Assembly: GCA_045658645.1 (NCBI GenBank)
Contig: JAZOVJ010000009.1
Location: 1 to 23,223 of the forward strand
DNA from: UBA1738 sp045658645
Lineage (GTDB): Bacteria > Bacillota > Clostridia > UBA1381
Direction of reading: 5' to 3'
DNA length: 23,223 bases
The position numbers and the translations under genes were made by a program. Of this stretch, positions 7,976 through 15,837 are shown in pieces. The notes under the pieces were generated by a model. It saw nothing but the letters and a program-made list of their open reading frames with translations. It searched no databases and had not been told where the DNA came from. How positions within the stretch are numbered: the first letter of the stretch is position 1; the number at the start of each line of letters is the position of its first letter.

Positions 7976-9616
7976 TTATTTACCTATTTCATTTTCGTGT
8001 GCAACAACGGATTTAACACCATACTTTTCACGAAGCTTTGGTTTTTCTATCTTTCCGGTAGGATTTCTTGGAACGTCCGCAAAAATAATCTTTCTTGGAC
8101 GCTTATAACGGGGAAGATCGTAGCAGAAATCTTCAAGCTCATCTTCTGTAAGAGTCATACCCGGTTTAACTTCAACAACTGCTGCAGCAATTTCGCCAAG
8201 TCTTGCATCAGGAAGACCGATAACTGCAACGTCTTTGATTTTATCATTCTTTCTAAGGAAATCCTCAATCTGAACAGGGTAGAGGTTTTCGCCACCTGAG
8301 ATAATTACGTCTTTTTTACGGTCTACGAGGAATATAAAACCGTCTTCGTCTTCCTGTGCCATATCTCCTGTAAACAGCCAGCCGTCAGCTAAAACTTCCT
8401 CGGTTGATTTTTCGTCTTTATAGTAGCAGTTCATAACGCCAGGGCCACTTACAGCAAGCTCACCAACTTCGCCACGAGCTACTTCATTTCTGTTTTCATC
8501 AACTATTTTTGTCTTCCAGCCGAATCCTGCTTTACCGATAGCGCCAACCTTGTGAATATTTTCAACACCAAGGTGAACGCATCCCGGACCGATTGATTCA
8601 GAAAGACCATAGTTTGTGTCATATTGATGATTAGGGAAAATCTTTCTCCAACGGTTGATTAGACTTGGAGGAACTGGCTGTGCTCCTATATGCATGAGTC
8701 TCCACTGGTCAAGCTTGTATTGAGATAAATCAATATCACCTGAATCTATTGCATCAAGGATTTCCTGTGCCCAAGGTACCAAAAGCCAAACAATAGTACA
8801 CTTTTCTTCGGATACAGCCTTTAAAATCCATTCAGGCTTAACACCTTTTAAAAGTACAGCCTTGCCACCAACCAAAAAACTTCCGAACCAGTGCATTTTT
8901 GCTCCTGTATGATAAAGAGGGGGAATGCATAGGAATACATCTTCTTTTGTCTGAGAGTGGTGGTTTTGCTCGGTCATAGCAGCGTGCATAAGACTTTGGT
9001 GATTATGTATAATAGCTTTCGGGAAGCCTGTTGTTCCTGATGAGAAATAGATAGCCGCTTCGTCTTCGTCTTTTAGCTTAATATCAGGCGCGTGAGAAGA
9101 ACAGTATGTCACTAATCTGTCATAGCTTTCAGCAAATGACGGGCAATCCTCACCTGCATAGAACCACATCTTAACCTTTGGAATTCTGTCGCAAATTTCT
9201 TCTATACGTCCTGTAAATTCAGGCCCGAAAATGATTGCATCGGAATCTGACAGCTTAAGGCAGTATTTAATTTCATCTGCTGTATATCTGTAGTTCAAAG
9301 GAACAGCTAAAGCACCTGTTTTTAAAATACCAAAGTAAATTGGTAACCACTCGATGCAGTTCATAAGAAGAATAGCAACCTTGTCACCTTTTTTTATTCC
9401 TCTTGAAAGCAATAGATTTGCAAACCTGTTAGCCTTTTTGTTAAAATCACTCCAGGTAAGCTCTTCTTTATAGTCGCCATGAGGCTTTGCTTCAATAAGG
9501 GAATACTCACGCCACGTGGTACGAGTCTGGGTTTCAAGTTTTGGGTTGATTTCTACCAATGCAACATCGTTGGGGTAGAAGTCTGAATTTTTCTTAAGAA
9601 TTTCCGTAATAGGCAT
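7976..9616 (-). CDS. AMP-forming acyl-CoA synthetase, first gene of the ior-paaK operon
   Basis: Class I adenylate-forming enzyme that activates a carboxylic acid to its CoA thioester. It has 546 residues. P-loop YFSSGTTGFPKA (190-201), YGLSESIGPG in the adenylate pocket, the DGWLFTGD hinge approach, KDVIISGGENLYP in the C-terminal domain, and the lysine of NPTGKIEKPK near the end. All expected motifs are intact. Residues about 28-50 form an extra stretch before the usual TWSDFNKKANR start of the fold. The substrate cannot be read from sequence; medium or long acyl chains, or aryl or branched acids made by IorAB, are all possible. AAAGGAG sits upstream of the ATG. Its promoter and an attenuator-like leader lie in the divergent intergenic region. 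Confidence 0.9.
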   Translation of the reverse strand: MPITEILKKNSDFYPNDVALVEINPKLETQTRTTWREYSLIEAKPHGDYKEELTWSDFNKKANRFANLLLSRGIKKGDKVAILLMNCIEWLPIYFGILKTGALAVPLNYRYTADEIKYCLKLSDSDAIIFGPEFTGRIEEICDRIPKVKMWFYAGEDCPSFAESYDRLVTYCSSHAPDIKLKDEDEAAIYFSSGTTGFPKAIIHNHQSLMHAAMTEQNHHSQTKEDVFLCIPPLYHTGAKMHWFGSFLVGGKAVLLKGVKPEWILKAVSEEKCTIVWLLVPWAQEILDAIDSGDIDLSQYKLDQWRLMHIGAQPVPPSLINRWRKIFPNHQYDTNYGLSESIGPGCVHLGVENIHKVGAIGKAGFGWKTKIVDENRNEVARGEVGELAVSGPGVMNCYYKDEKSTEEVLADGWLFTGDMAQEDEDGFIFLVDRKKDVIISGGENLYPVQIEDFLRKNDKIKDVAVIGLPDARLGEIAAAVVEVKPGMTLTEDELEDFCYDLPRYKRPRKIIFADVPRNPTGKIEKPKLREKYGVKSVVAHENEIGK

Positions 9617-9640
9617 TTTATTTCTCCTTTACCATAATAT

Positions 9641-9700
9641 AAAAAAATCCTCTGCATATAACAGAGGGCGAAAAAATCCGCGATACTGCCGTGGGATTTT
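9641..9700 (-). promoter_or_regulatory. Attenuator-like leader of the minus-strand operon
   Basis: Between promoter and first gene, the minus-strand RNA has two successive hairpins. The first is AAAATCC/GGATTTT (9700-9694 with 9679-9673), followed by more T. The second is CCTCTG/CAGAGG (9667-9662 with 9654-9649), followed by ATTTTTTT (9648-9641). The second looks like an intrinsic terminator inside the 5' UTR, so expression may be attenuated. I do not recognise a riboswitch class, and I see no convincing leader peptide with a ribosome site. Confidence 0.6.
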
Positions 9701-9738
9701 GCGAAAAGCCGCATATATATAAAAAATACTTACATATT

Positions 9739-9767
9739 AGTATATATAAAAAAGCTTAAAAAGTCAA
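9739..9767 (-). promoter_or_regulatory. SigA-type promoter of the acyl-CoA synthetase-ior-paaK operon
   Basis: On the minus strand, TTGACT (9767-9762), a 17-bp spacer and TATACT (9744-9739). It drives the five-gene minus operon and faces away from the leader-peptide promoter. The two -35 boxes are about 65 bp apart, leaving room for a shared operator such as CGTA-AAAG-TACG (9789-9800). Confidence 0.82.
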
Positions 9768-9831
9768 GAGTTTTTGTCGAAAAACCAACGTAAAAGTACG
9801 CTTGCATATGGAAGGAATTTTGATTTTTTTG

Positions 9832-9860
9832 TTGACAAATAACATCTAACGTGGTATAAT
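9832..9860 (+). promoter_or_regulatory. Consensus SigA promoter of the leucine-leader operon
   Basis: TTGACA (9832-9837), a 17-bp spacer, TATAAT (9855-9860): a full match to the vegetative consensus. A strong constitutive promoter is usual where control is left to attenuation downstream. Confidence 0.93.
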
Positions 9861-9894
9861 TAGAGAAATTGTGACAAATTTAGGAGAGATAAAA

Positions 9895-9960
9895 ATGAGA
9901 AAAGTAAATAATTTTAATTTAAATAACCTCCTAAACGCTATTCTTCTCCTATCAAAATGA
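9895..9960 (+). CDS. Leucine-rich leader peptide (attenuator), 21 codons
   Basis: A short open frame with its own ribosome site (AGGAG, 9882-9886) about 8 nt before the ATG. It encodes 21 residues, of which six are Leu, one Ile and one Val. Leu codons are TTA (9919), CTC CTA (9928-9933) and CTT CTC CTA (9943-9951), the last run directly after an Ile codon. It lies between a consensus promoter and a terminator hairpin and before a LeuA-like gene. This is the layout of leu/ilv leader peptides: ribosome stalling at Leu codons when charged tRNA-Leu is scarce would alter RNA folding. The peptide itself probably has no other job. Too short for normal gene calling. Confidence 0.85.
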   Translation: MRKVNNFNLNNLLNAILLLSK

Positions 9961-10055
9961 TGTGAATAGCGCTATTTGTCGTGTTAATTGTAGGTAAATA
10001 TGAATTACTTATCAGGAATTTACGGCCATAGCGGTTTGTGAATTCCTGTTTTTTT
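9936..10055 (+). promoter_or_regulatory. Peptide-type transcription attenuator, leucine responsive (inferred)
   Basis: Three competing folds can be drawn. Fold 1:2 pairs CGCTATTC (9936-9943, within the leader frame) with GAATAGCG (9964-9971). A possible antiterminator is two nested helices, CGCTAT (9970-9975) with ATAGCG (10028-10033) and GTAAAT (9994-9999) with ATTTAC (10018-10023). The terminator pairs 10013-10023 with 10038-10048. The antiterminator would take the upper part of the terminator's 5' arm. A ribosome stalled on the Leu codons covers 9936-9943 and frees segment 2. The terminator is clear; the antiterminator pairing is my inference. Confidence 0.72.
10013..10055 (+). terminator. 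Attenuator terminator upstream of the leuA-like gene
   Basis: CAGGAATT (10013-10020) with AATTCCTG (10041-10048), extended by three more pairs (10021-10023 with 10038-10040, one G-T), followed by seven T (10049-10055). It ends 28 bp before the first structural gene and so must be read through for expression. Confidence 0.9.
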
Positions 10056-10083
10056 AAGAATTTAAAAAAGGGAGCAGTCTTAT

Positions 10084-11472
10084 ATGGAAAGAGTAATCAT
10101 TTCAGACGTAACATTAAGAGATGCGGAAAAATCAAAAGGCTTTAGCTTTAAAGAAAAAATCGATATAGCAAAAAAGCTTGATAAGTTAGGCGTGGATGTT
10201 ATAGAAACATCAGCTATTAAGAATCTTAAAACAGACGTATTGTTTCTTCACGCAATTTCTCCGCTTATTAAAAACAGTGTGATTTCATGCCCTGTTGATT
10301 TTTCAGAAGAATCAATAGAAATAACTGCAAATGCACTTTCGGGTGCAGATAAAAAGAGACTACATCTTATGGTTCCGACATCTGCGGTACAGATGGAATA
10401 TGTGTGTTCTAAAAAACCGGATGCAGTTATCGAAATGATAGATACACTTGTAAAAAAATGCGCAAGCGTATGTAGCGATGTTGAATTTTCTGCAGTTGAT
10501 GCAACAAGAAGCGAAAATGAATTTTTACATAAAGCTATTTCAACAGCTATCAATGCCGGAGCAAAGACTATCACAATTTGTGATGATGCAGGTGAAATGC
10601 TTCCTGACGAATACAGCGCATTTATTAAGGATTTATATGAAAATATTCCTGAACTTAAAAACGTAGTTTTATCTGCACAGTGCAGCAATGCTATGGATAT
10701 GGCAAATGCATGTATGATATCTTCTATGAATGCAGGAGTACGTCAGTTAAAGGCTGCAACGTTAGGTAAAGAGTACCCGTCATTAATTTCTGCAGCAAAA
10801 GTCATTTTTTCAAGAGGGGCATCTATTGGCGTCACATCTTCAATGAATTACACAAATCTTGAGCATACCGTTGAGAGAATGAAACGTTTCGGCGATGTTA
10901 GTGTAAATGACGATAAAAGTTTTGAGAATTCAGACAAGTTTGTACTTAGCAGTAAAGATGACATTAAGACTGTATCTGCAGTAATTGCTAAAATGGGATA
11001 TGACCTTTCTGATGAAGATATAGCTAATGTGTATGAAGAAGTTGTTAAAACCGCAAAGAAAAAGCCTGTTGGAATGCGTGAGCTTGATGCAATCATAGCA
11101 TCAGCAACACTTCAGGTTGCACCGACTTATAAGCTTAAGAACTATGTTATAAACAGCGGAAATATTATCAGTGCTTCTGCTGTAATGGTTCTTGAAAAGA
11201 ATGGCGAGGAAATTGAAGGAATGACAATTGGTGACGGACCGATTGATGCTGCAATTCAGTGTATTGAAAAAATTGCAGGAAGACATTTTGAACTTGATGA
11301 CTTCCAGATTCAGTCTGTTACAGAAGGTCGCGAAGCGTTGGGTACAGCGATTGTAAAACTTCGTTCACAAGGCAAGCTTTACTCAGGCAGAGGCGTTTCC
11401 ACTGACATTGTAGAAGCAAGCATTAATGCATATATAAATGCACTTAACAAGATTTGTTTCGAGGAGGCATAA
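10084..11472 (+). CDS. LeuA-family protein (2-isopropylmalate synthase-like) with degenerate metal site
   Basis: 462 residues in two parts. Residues 1 to about 270 are a DRE-TIM barrel: DVTLRD (8-13), EFSAVDATRSENEFL (134-148), and DDAGEMLPDE (167-176) match LeuA/homocitrate synthase landmarks. Residues about 345-460 are a full LeuA regulatory domain (IGDGPIDAAIQ, SVTEGREALG, SGRGVSTDIVEASINAY), which binds leucine or isoleucine in the family. The first metal ligand D13 is present. The HxHND motif is replaced by Gln199-Cys-Ser201-Asn-Ala, and the GxGERxGN segment by GKEYPS (228-233). Two catalytic His and the metal-binding Asn are thus missing, so normal Claisen condensation is doubtful. It could be a regulator, a subunit, or an enzyme with altered chemistry. 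It is controlled by the leucine leader; the next gene starts one base after its stop. Confidence 0.85.
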   Translation: MERVIISDVTLRDAEKSKGFSFKEKIDIAKKLDKLGVDVIETSAIKNLKTDVLFLHAISPLIKNSVISCPVDFSEESIEITANALSGADKKRLHLMVPTSAVQMEYVCSKKPDAVIEMIDTLVKKCASVCSDVEFSAVDATRSENEFLHKAISTAINAGAKTITICDDAGEMLPDEYSAFIKDLYENIPELKNVVLSAQCSNAMDMANACMISSMNAGVRQLKAATLGKEYPSLISAAKVIFSRGASIGVTSSMNYTNLEHTVERMKRFGDVSVNDDKSFENSDKFVLSSKDDIKTVSAVIAKMGYDLSDEDIANVYEEVVKTAKKKPVGMRELDAIIASATLQVAPTYKLKNYVINSGNIISASAVMVLEKNGEEIEGMTIGDGPIDAAIQCIEKIAGRHFELDDFQIQSVTEGREALGTAIVKLRSQGKLYSGRGVSTDIVEASINAYINALNKICFEEA

Positions 11473-11473
11473 A

Positions 11474-13942
11474 ATGAACTTATCTTTTTCAACTAATCGT
11501 TGGAACGGTGTGGATCTTAACGAATTTATTGATATTGCAAAGGAATATAGATTTCAGGGAATCGAAATACACAATATCAAAGAAATAAAGGACAATCCGA
11601 GAGATGTATATCACCGCTTGTTAGAAAACAGAATATCAATTTCCTGTATAGATATGACCTGTGACATTTCTGCTGATGACGACAGCGTAGCTATCGCAGA
11701 ATTTAAGGCGTGTGCAGAATTTTGTAATGCACTTCATTCAAAGTACATTCGTGTAAAAGCAGCAGGCGAAGAGAAAAATGTCATTTCTTTTCTGGAAAAG
11801 ATACTTCCCGAAGCAGAGAAAAGCGGTATAGTAATCCTTGTTGAAACTGTAGGAATATACGCTGATACAACAAGACTTCGTGAGCTTTTAAATTACTTTG
11901 CGAGCGACAACCTTGCGGCACTTTGGGATTTACACTATCCGTATCGCGAAGCAGGAGAAACACCTGAAATTACTGTTAAAAATCTTGGTGCTTATATCCG
12001 TCATATACATATGAAAGACTCTGACGGAAGCGATTCGTATAGCCTTGTAGGTGAGGGTTCTTTACCTATTGCAGAGGTTATAAACGCATTAAGGTCTGTA
12101 AACTATAATGAGTTTATTTCTATTGAGTGGGATCCTGACTGGGATAGCGATATTTCGGATATGGACATCATTTTCCCGCACTTTGTAAGTTATATGTCAA
12201 GATACGAAAACTTGTCACGTGCGAAATATAATTTATATGAAAGTAACAGAGGGATAGGAAAATATGTCTGGAAAAAGGATACTCTGATAGAAAAAACTTT
12301 TTCACAGGTTTTGGACACAATGGTTGAGCGTTTTCCTGACCAACTTGCGTTTAAGTATACAACACTTGACTATACAAGAACATATTCGCAGTTCAGGGAT
12401 GATGTTGATAACTGTTGCCGTGCTATGATTGCACTTGGCGTAAAAGCTGGAAGTCATGTATCTGTTTGGGCAACAAATGTTCCTGAATGGTATATAGCAT
12501 TCTGGGCTGCAACAAAAATCGGTGCGGTTTTAGTAACAGTAAATACCGCTTATAAGATTGCTGAAGCCGAATACCTTTTGAAGCAGTCTGATACACACAC
12601 TCTTATTATGATTGAGGGTTACCGTGATTCACATTACAGTGAAATTATTGCTGAACTTTGTCCGGAACTTGAAAACACAAAGAGTGGGGAACAACTACAT
12701 TCAAAAAGACTTCCGTTCCTGCGTAACGTAATTACAATCGGATACGAGCAAAATGGTTGTATGTCATGGGAACAAGCTATGGCAAAGGCATCGTCTGTTC
12801 CACTTGAAGAAGTTAACAGGATGGCTGCAAACGTAAACATTCACGATGTATGTAATATGCAATACACTTCAGGAACAACAGGCTTCCCAAAAGGTGTTAT
12901 GCTTACGCACTATAATGTTGTAAACAATGGAAAATGTATTGGTGACAGAATGGATTTGTCAACAGAGGACAGGATGATGATTCAGGTCCCTATGTTCCAC
13001 TGTTTTGGTATGGTACTTGCAATGACAGCTACTATGACTCACGGCGGAACTTTATTACCGCTTCCGTACTTCTCACCGAAGCCTGCGCTTGCGTGTATAA
13101 ATCAGGAAAGAATTACGGCATTTCACGGAGTCCCCACAATGTTTATTGCAATGCTTTCACATCCTGATTTTGAAAAGACGGATTTTTCTTACATGAGAAC
13201 AGGAATTATGGCAGGCTCACCTTGTCCGATTTCTGCTATGAATGACGTTGTAAACAAGATGAATATGAAAGAAATAACCATTGTTTACGGTCAGACAGAG
13301 GCTTCTCCAGGATGTACTATGAGTAGTACAGACGACCCGATTGATGTTCGTGTTTCAACTGTAGGAAGAGCGTTGCCTGAAATTGAATGTAAGATTATAG
13401 ACCCTGAAACCGGTGAGGATTTACCTGACAACGTAACAGGTGAGTTTGTGGCTCGTGGTTACAATATAATGAAGGGCTACTACAAAATGCCTGTTGAAAC
13501 CGCAAACACCATTGATAAAGACGGCTGGCTTCATACAGGCGACCTTGCACTTCGTACACCAGACGGAAACTACTGTATTACGGGACGTTTAAAGGATATG
13601 ATTATCCGTGGTGGGGAAAACATTTATCCTAAGGAAATCGAAGAATTTATCTATACTCATGAAAAGGTAAGAGATGTTCAGGTTATCGGTGTCCCTGATG
13701 AACAATATGGTGAAGAGATTATGGCTTGCATAATTCTTAAAGAAGGCGAGACTATGACTGCTGAAGAAATGAAGCAATATATACGTGACCATATGGCGAA
13801 ACACAAGGTACCAAAATACATTGACTTTATGGATAGCTTCCCGATGAACGCGGCAGGAAAAATCCTGAAGTTCAAAATGCGAGAAGAGGCAAGCAAACGT
13901 CTTGGCATAAAGACTGTAGACGGAATAGTGACAAAGGACTAA
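11474..13942 (+). CDS. Fusion: sugar-phosphate-isomerase-type TIM barrel + acyl-CoA synthetase
   Basis: One 822-residue frame with two enzymes. Residues 1 to about 245 are a xylose-isomerase-like/AP-endonuclease-2 TIM barrel, with the usual metal ligands in place: E124 (VETVG), D152 (LWDLHYP), H177/H179 (RHIHMKD), E218 (IEWD). After a short linker, residues about 270-822 are an AMP-forming acyl-CoA synthetase: P-loop YTSGTTGFPKG (464-474), YGQTEASPG (605-613), DGWLHTGDL (683-691), RGGENIYPKEIEE (712-724), catalytic K796 in NAAGKILK. Both halves look active. I chose ATG 11474 (GAGGAGG just upstream); an in-frame ATG at 11438 lies within the previous gene. No substrate can be named. It follows the leuA-like gene by 1 nt and precedes ilvE by 25 nt. 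Confidence 0.9.
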   Translation: MNLSFSTNRWNGVDLNEFIDIAKEYRFQGIEIHNIKEIKDNPRDVYHRLLENRISISCIDMTCDISADDDSVAIAEFKACAEFCNALHSKYIRVKAAGEEKNVISFLEKILPEAEKSGIVILVETVGIYADTTRLRELLNYFASDNLAALWDLHYPYREAGETPEITVKNLGAYIRHIHMKDSDGSDSYSLVGEGSLPIAEVINALRSVNYNEFISIEWDPDWDSDISDMDIIFPHFVSYMSRYENLSRAKYNLYESNRGIGKYVWKKDTLIEKTFSQVLDTMVERFPDQLAFKYTTLDYTRTYSQFRDDVDNCCRAMIALGVKAGSHVSVWATNVPEWYIAFWAATKIGAVLVTVNTAYKIAEAEYLLKQSDTHTLIMIEGYRDSHYSEIIAELCPELENTKSGEQLHSKRLPFLRNVITIGYEQNGCMSWEQAMAKASSVPLEEVNRMAANVNIHDVCNMQYTSGTTGFPKGVMLTHYNVVNNGKCIGDRMDLSTEDRMMIQVPMFHCFGMVLAMTATMTHGGTLLPLPYFSPKPALACINQERITAFHGVPTMFIAMLSHPDFEKTDFSYMRTGIMAGSPCPISAMNDVVNKMNMKEITIVYGQTEASPGCTMSSTDDPIDVRVSTVGRALPEIECKIIDPETGEDLPDNVTGEFVARGYNIMKGYYKMPVETANTIDKDGWLHTGDLALRTPDGNYCITGRLKDMIIRGGENIYPKEIEEFIYTHEKVRDVQVIGVPDEQYGEEIMACIILKEGETMTAEEMKQYIRDHMAKHKVPKYIDFMDSFPMNAAGKILKFKMREEASKRLGIKTVDGIVTKD

Positions 13943-13967
13943 AATTATTTTATAAGGAGATATAAAA

Positions 13968-15032
13968 ATGGATATTAAAATTATAAAAACAACATCACCA
14001 AAGGCAAAGCCTGAAGGAAAACTTGGATTTGGTAAGGTTTTTACCGACCATATGTTCATAATGAATTACACAGAGGGAAAAGGATGGCACGATGCAAGAA
14101 TTGTACCTTATGAAAAGATTACACTTGACCCGTCTGCAATGGTTTTCCATTACGGTCAGGAAATGTTTGAAGGTCTTAAGGCATACCGCGGAGCTGACGG
14201 TAAGGCAAGACTTTTCAGACCTGATATGAATGCCAAGAGAACAAATGCAACTAATAAAAGACTTTGCATCCCTGAACTTCCGGAAGAAGATTTCGTAGAA
14301 GCAGTACGTGCAGTTGTTGAAGTTGACCAGGATTGGATTCCAACAGAGGATGGAACATCACTTTACATCAGACCATTCATTATTGCAACGGATGAATTCC
14401 TTGGAGTTGCTCCAAGTAAGACATATATGTTTATCATTATCCTTTCACCAAGTGGTGCATACTACGAAAGCGGTCTTGCTCCTGTTGGTATCTGGATTGA
14501 AGACGACTATGTTCGTGCAGTTCGTGGCGGTATGGGATTTGCTAAAACAGGCGGTAACTATGCTGCAAGCTTGGCAGCACAGGTTAAAGCTCACGATGAC
14601 GGATATTCTCAGGTGTTGTGGCTTGACGGTGTTGAAAGAAAGTACATTGAAGAAGTTGGTGCAATGAATATCTTCTTTAAGATTGACGGAAAAATCGTTA
14701 CTCCAATGCTTAACGGAAGTATCCTGCCTGGTATCACAAGAAACTCTGTAATTGAAGTTTGCAAGTCTTGGGGATATGAAGTTGAAGAAAGAAAAATCAG
14801 TGTTGATGAACTTATCGCAGCGCAGAAAGACGGAAAACTTGAGGAGTGCTTTGGTACAGGTACTGCTGCAGTAATTTCACCGGTTGGAAAGCTTCGCTAT
14901 AAGGATGATGTTATGATGATTAACAACAATGAAATTGGCGAGGTTAGCCAGAAACTATATGATACAATTACCGGAATCCAGTGGGGTAAGGTTGAAGACA
15001 CCTTCGGCTGGACAATGGATGTAAACAAATAA
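13968..15032 (+). CDS. ilvE: Branched-chain amino acid aminotransferase
   Basis: Fold-type IV PLP aminotransferase that interconverts Leu, Ile and Val with their 2-oxoacids, using 2-oxoglutarate/glutamate. Its 354 residues fit the longer (eukaryote-like and clostridial) BCAT group. Landmarks are HYGQEMFEGLKAYRG (61-75), RPFIIATDEFLGV, the PLP lysine K193 in FAKTGGNYAAS, and QVLWLDGVERKYIEEVGAMN. The GTGTAAVISPVG loop binds the PLP phosphate. AAGGAG lies 9 nt before the ATG. It belongs to the leucine-leader operon, which supports control by branched-chain amino acids. It could supply or consume branched 2-oxoacids for the neighbouring oxoacid and acyl-CoA enzymes. Confidence 0.95.
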   Translation: MDIKIIKTTSPKAKPEGKLGFGKVFTDHMFIMNYTEGKGWHDARIVPYEKITLDPSAMVFHYGQEMFEGLKAYRGADGKARLFRPDMNAKRTNATNKRLCIPELPEEDFVEAVRAVVEVDQDWIPTEDGTSLYIRPFIIATDEFLGVAPSKTYMFIIILSPSGAYYESGLAPVGIWIEDDYVRAVRGGMGFAKTGGNYAASLAAQVKAHDDGYSQVLWLDGVERKYIEEVGAMNIFFKIDGKIVTPMLNGSILPGITRNSVIEVCKSWGYEVEERKISVDELIAAQKDGKLEECFGTGTAAVISPVGKLRYKDDVMMINNNEIGEVSQKLYDTITGIQWGKVEDTFGWTMDVNK

Positions 15033-15042
15033 GGTGATATAA

Positions 15043-15837
15043 ATGTACAAAATTTTAGATGCCCATTGTCATATTTATCCCGATAAAATTGCTCAAAAGG
15101 CATCGGATGCAACAGGTAAATTCTACGGCATGCCGTCCAAAATGGACGGCACCGTTTCGACCTTAATCGAAGATGGAAAGAAAGCAGGAATTACGCACTT
15201 TTTGGTGCAATCTGTTGCAACCACTCCACATCAGGTGTCAAGCATAAATAAGTTTATATCGGAAAGTGTGGAAAAAAGCAAGGGGCTTATGACTGGTTTC
15301 GGGACTATGCACCCTGAAAGCGAAAATCCTGAAAAAGATTTAAAAGAACTTATCAGTCTTGGGCTTAAAGGTATAAAGCTACACCCGGACATACAAGGAT
15401 TTAAAATTGATGATTTTCGTATGCTTAAAATATATGAGCTTTGCGAAAAGAATAAGCTTCCTGTATTGATGCATTGCGGCGATGACCGTTATGACAATTC
15501 TAACCCTAACAGGTTGAAGCCTATCCTTGATATTTATAAGGATTTGACGGTTATAGGCGCTCATTTTGGCGGATATTCCGTTTGGGATGATGCTGCAGAA
15601 AAACTTTCAGGCTACAAAAACTTTTATGTAGATACAAGCTCAACACTATTTAAGGTGGACGTAAAACGTGCAAGAGAGCTTATTGATATTTTCGGTATAG
15701 AAAAAGTTATGTTTGGAACCGACTACCCTCTATGGCAGGTCGGGGAAGAACTTGAGAGATTTATGAAAATAAACCTTTCAGATACTGAATTAAAACGGAT
15801 TTTATGGGAAAATGCCGCAGAACTTTTGGGTATATAA
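15043..15837 (+). CDS. Amidohydrolase-2 family metal-dependent hydrolase or decarboxylase
   Basis: 264-residue TIM-barrel hydrolase of the amidohydrolase_2 family. Metal and active-site residues visible are H8 and H10 (DAHCH), GIKLHP (110-115), H144 (LMHCGDD), H174 (GAHFGG) and D227 (FGTDYPLW). These families include hydrolases and decarboxylases of small acids; the substrate is unknown here. No signal peptide, so cytosolic. It starts 10 nt after the ilvE stop with an AAGGTGAT ribosome site, and it is the last gene of the leucine-leader operon. Its last codons form the 5' arm of the operon terminator. Confidence 0.85.
   Translation: MYKILDAHCHIYPDKIAQKASDATGKFYGMPSKMDGTVSTLIEDGKKAGITHFLVQSVATTPHQVSSINKFISESVEKSKGLMTGFGTMHPESENPEKDLKELISLGLKGIKLHPDIQGFKIDDFRMLKIYELCEKNKLPVLMHCGDDRYDNSNPNRLKPILDIYKDLTVIGAHFGGYSVWDDAAEKLSGYKNFYVDTSSTLFKVDVKRARELIDIFGIEKVMFGTDYPLWQVGEELERFMKINLSDTELKRILWENAAELLGI

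Noticed and set aside
9580..9716. Open frame on the minus strand through the ior operon leader, with several Phe and Tyr codons, resembling an aromatic leader peptide
   Set aside because: There is no Shine-Dalgarno before its ATG, and it runs out of frame into the acyl-CoA synthetase start instead of stopping before the hairpin. The aromatic codons come from T-rich terminator sequence.
9965..9976. Palindrome AATAGCGCTATT as a protein operator
   Set aside because: It lies in the transcribed leader and is better explained as overlapping arms of the attenuator helices.
11438..11473. Upstream in-frame ATG for the fusion gene
   Set aside because: It lies inside the leuA-like gene without a ribosome site; GAGGAGG points to 11474.
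13589..14059. Minus-strand open frame of 156 codons spanning the fusion gene and ilvE
   Set aside because: It overlaps two well supported plus-strand genes and their ribosome site; its composition is that of an antisense shadow.
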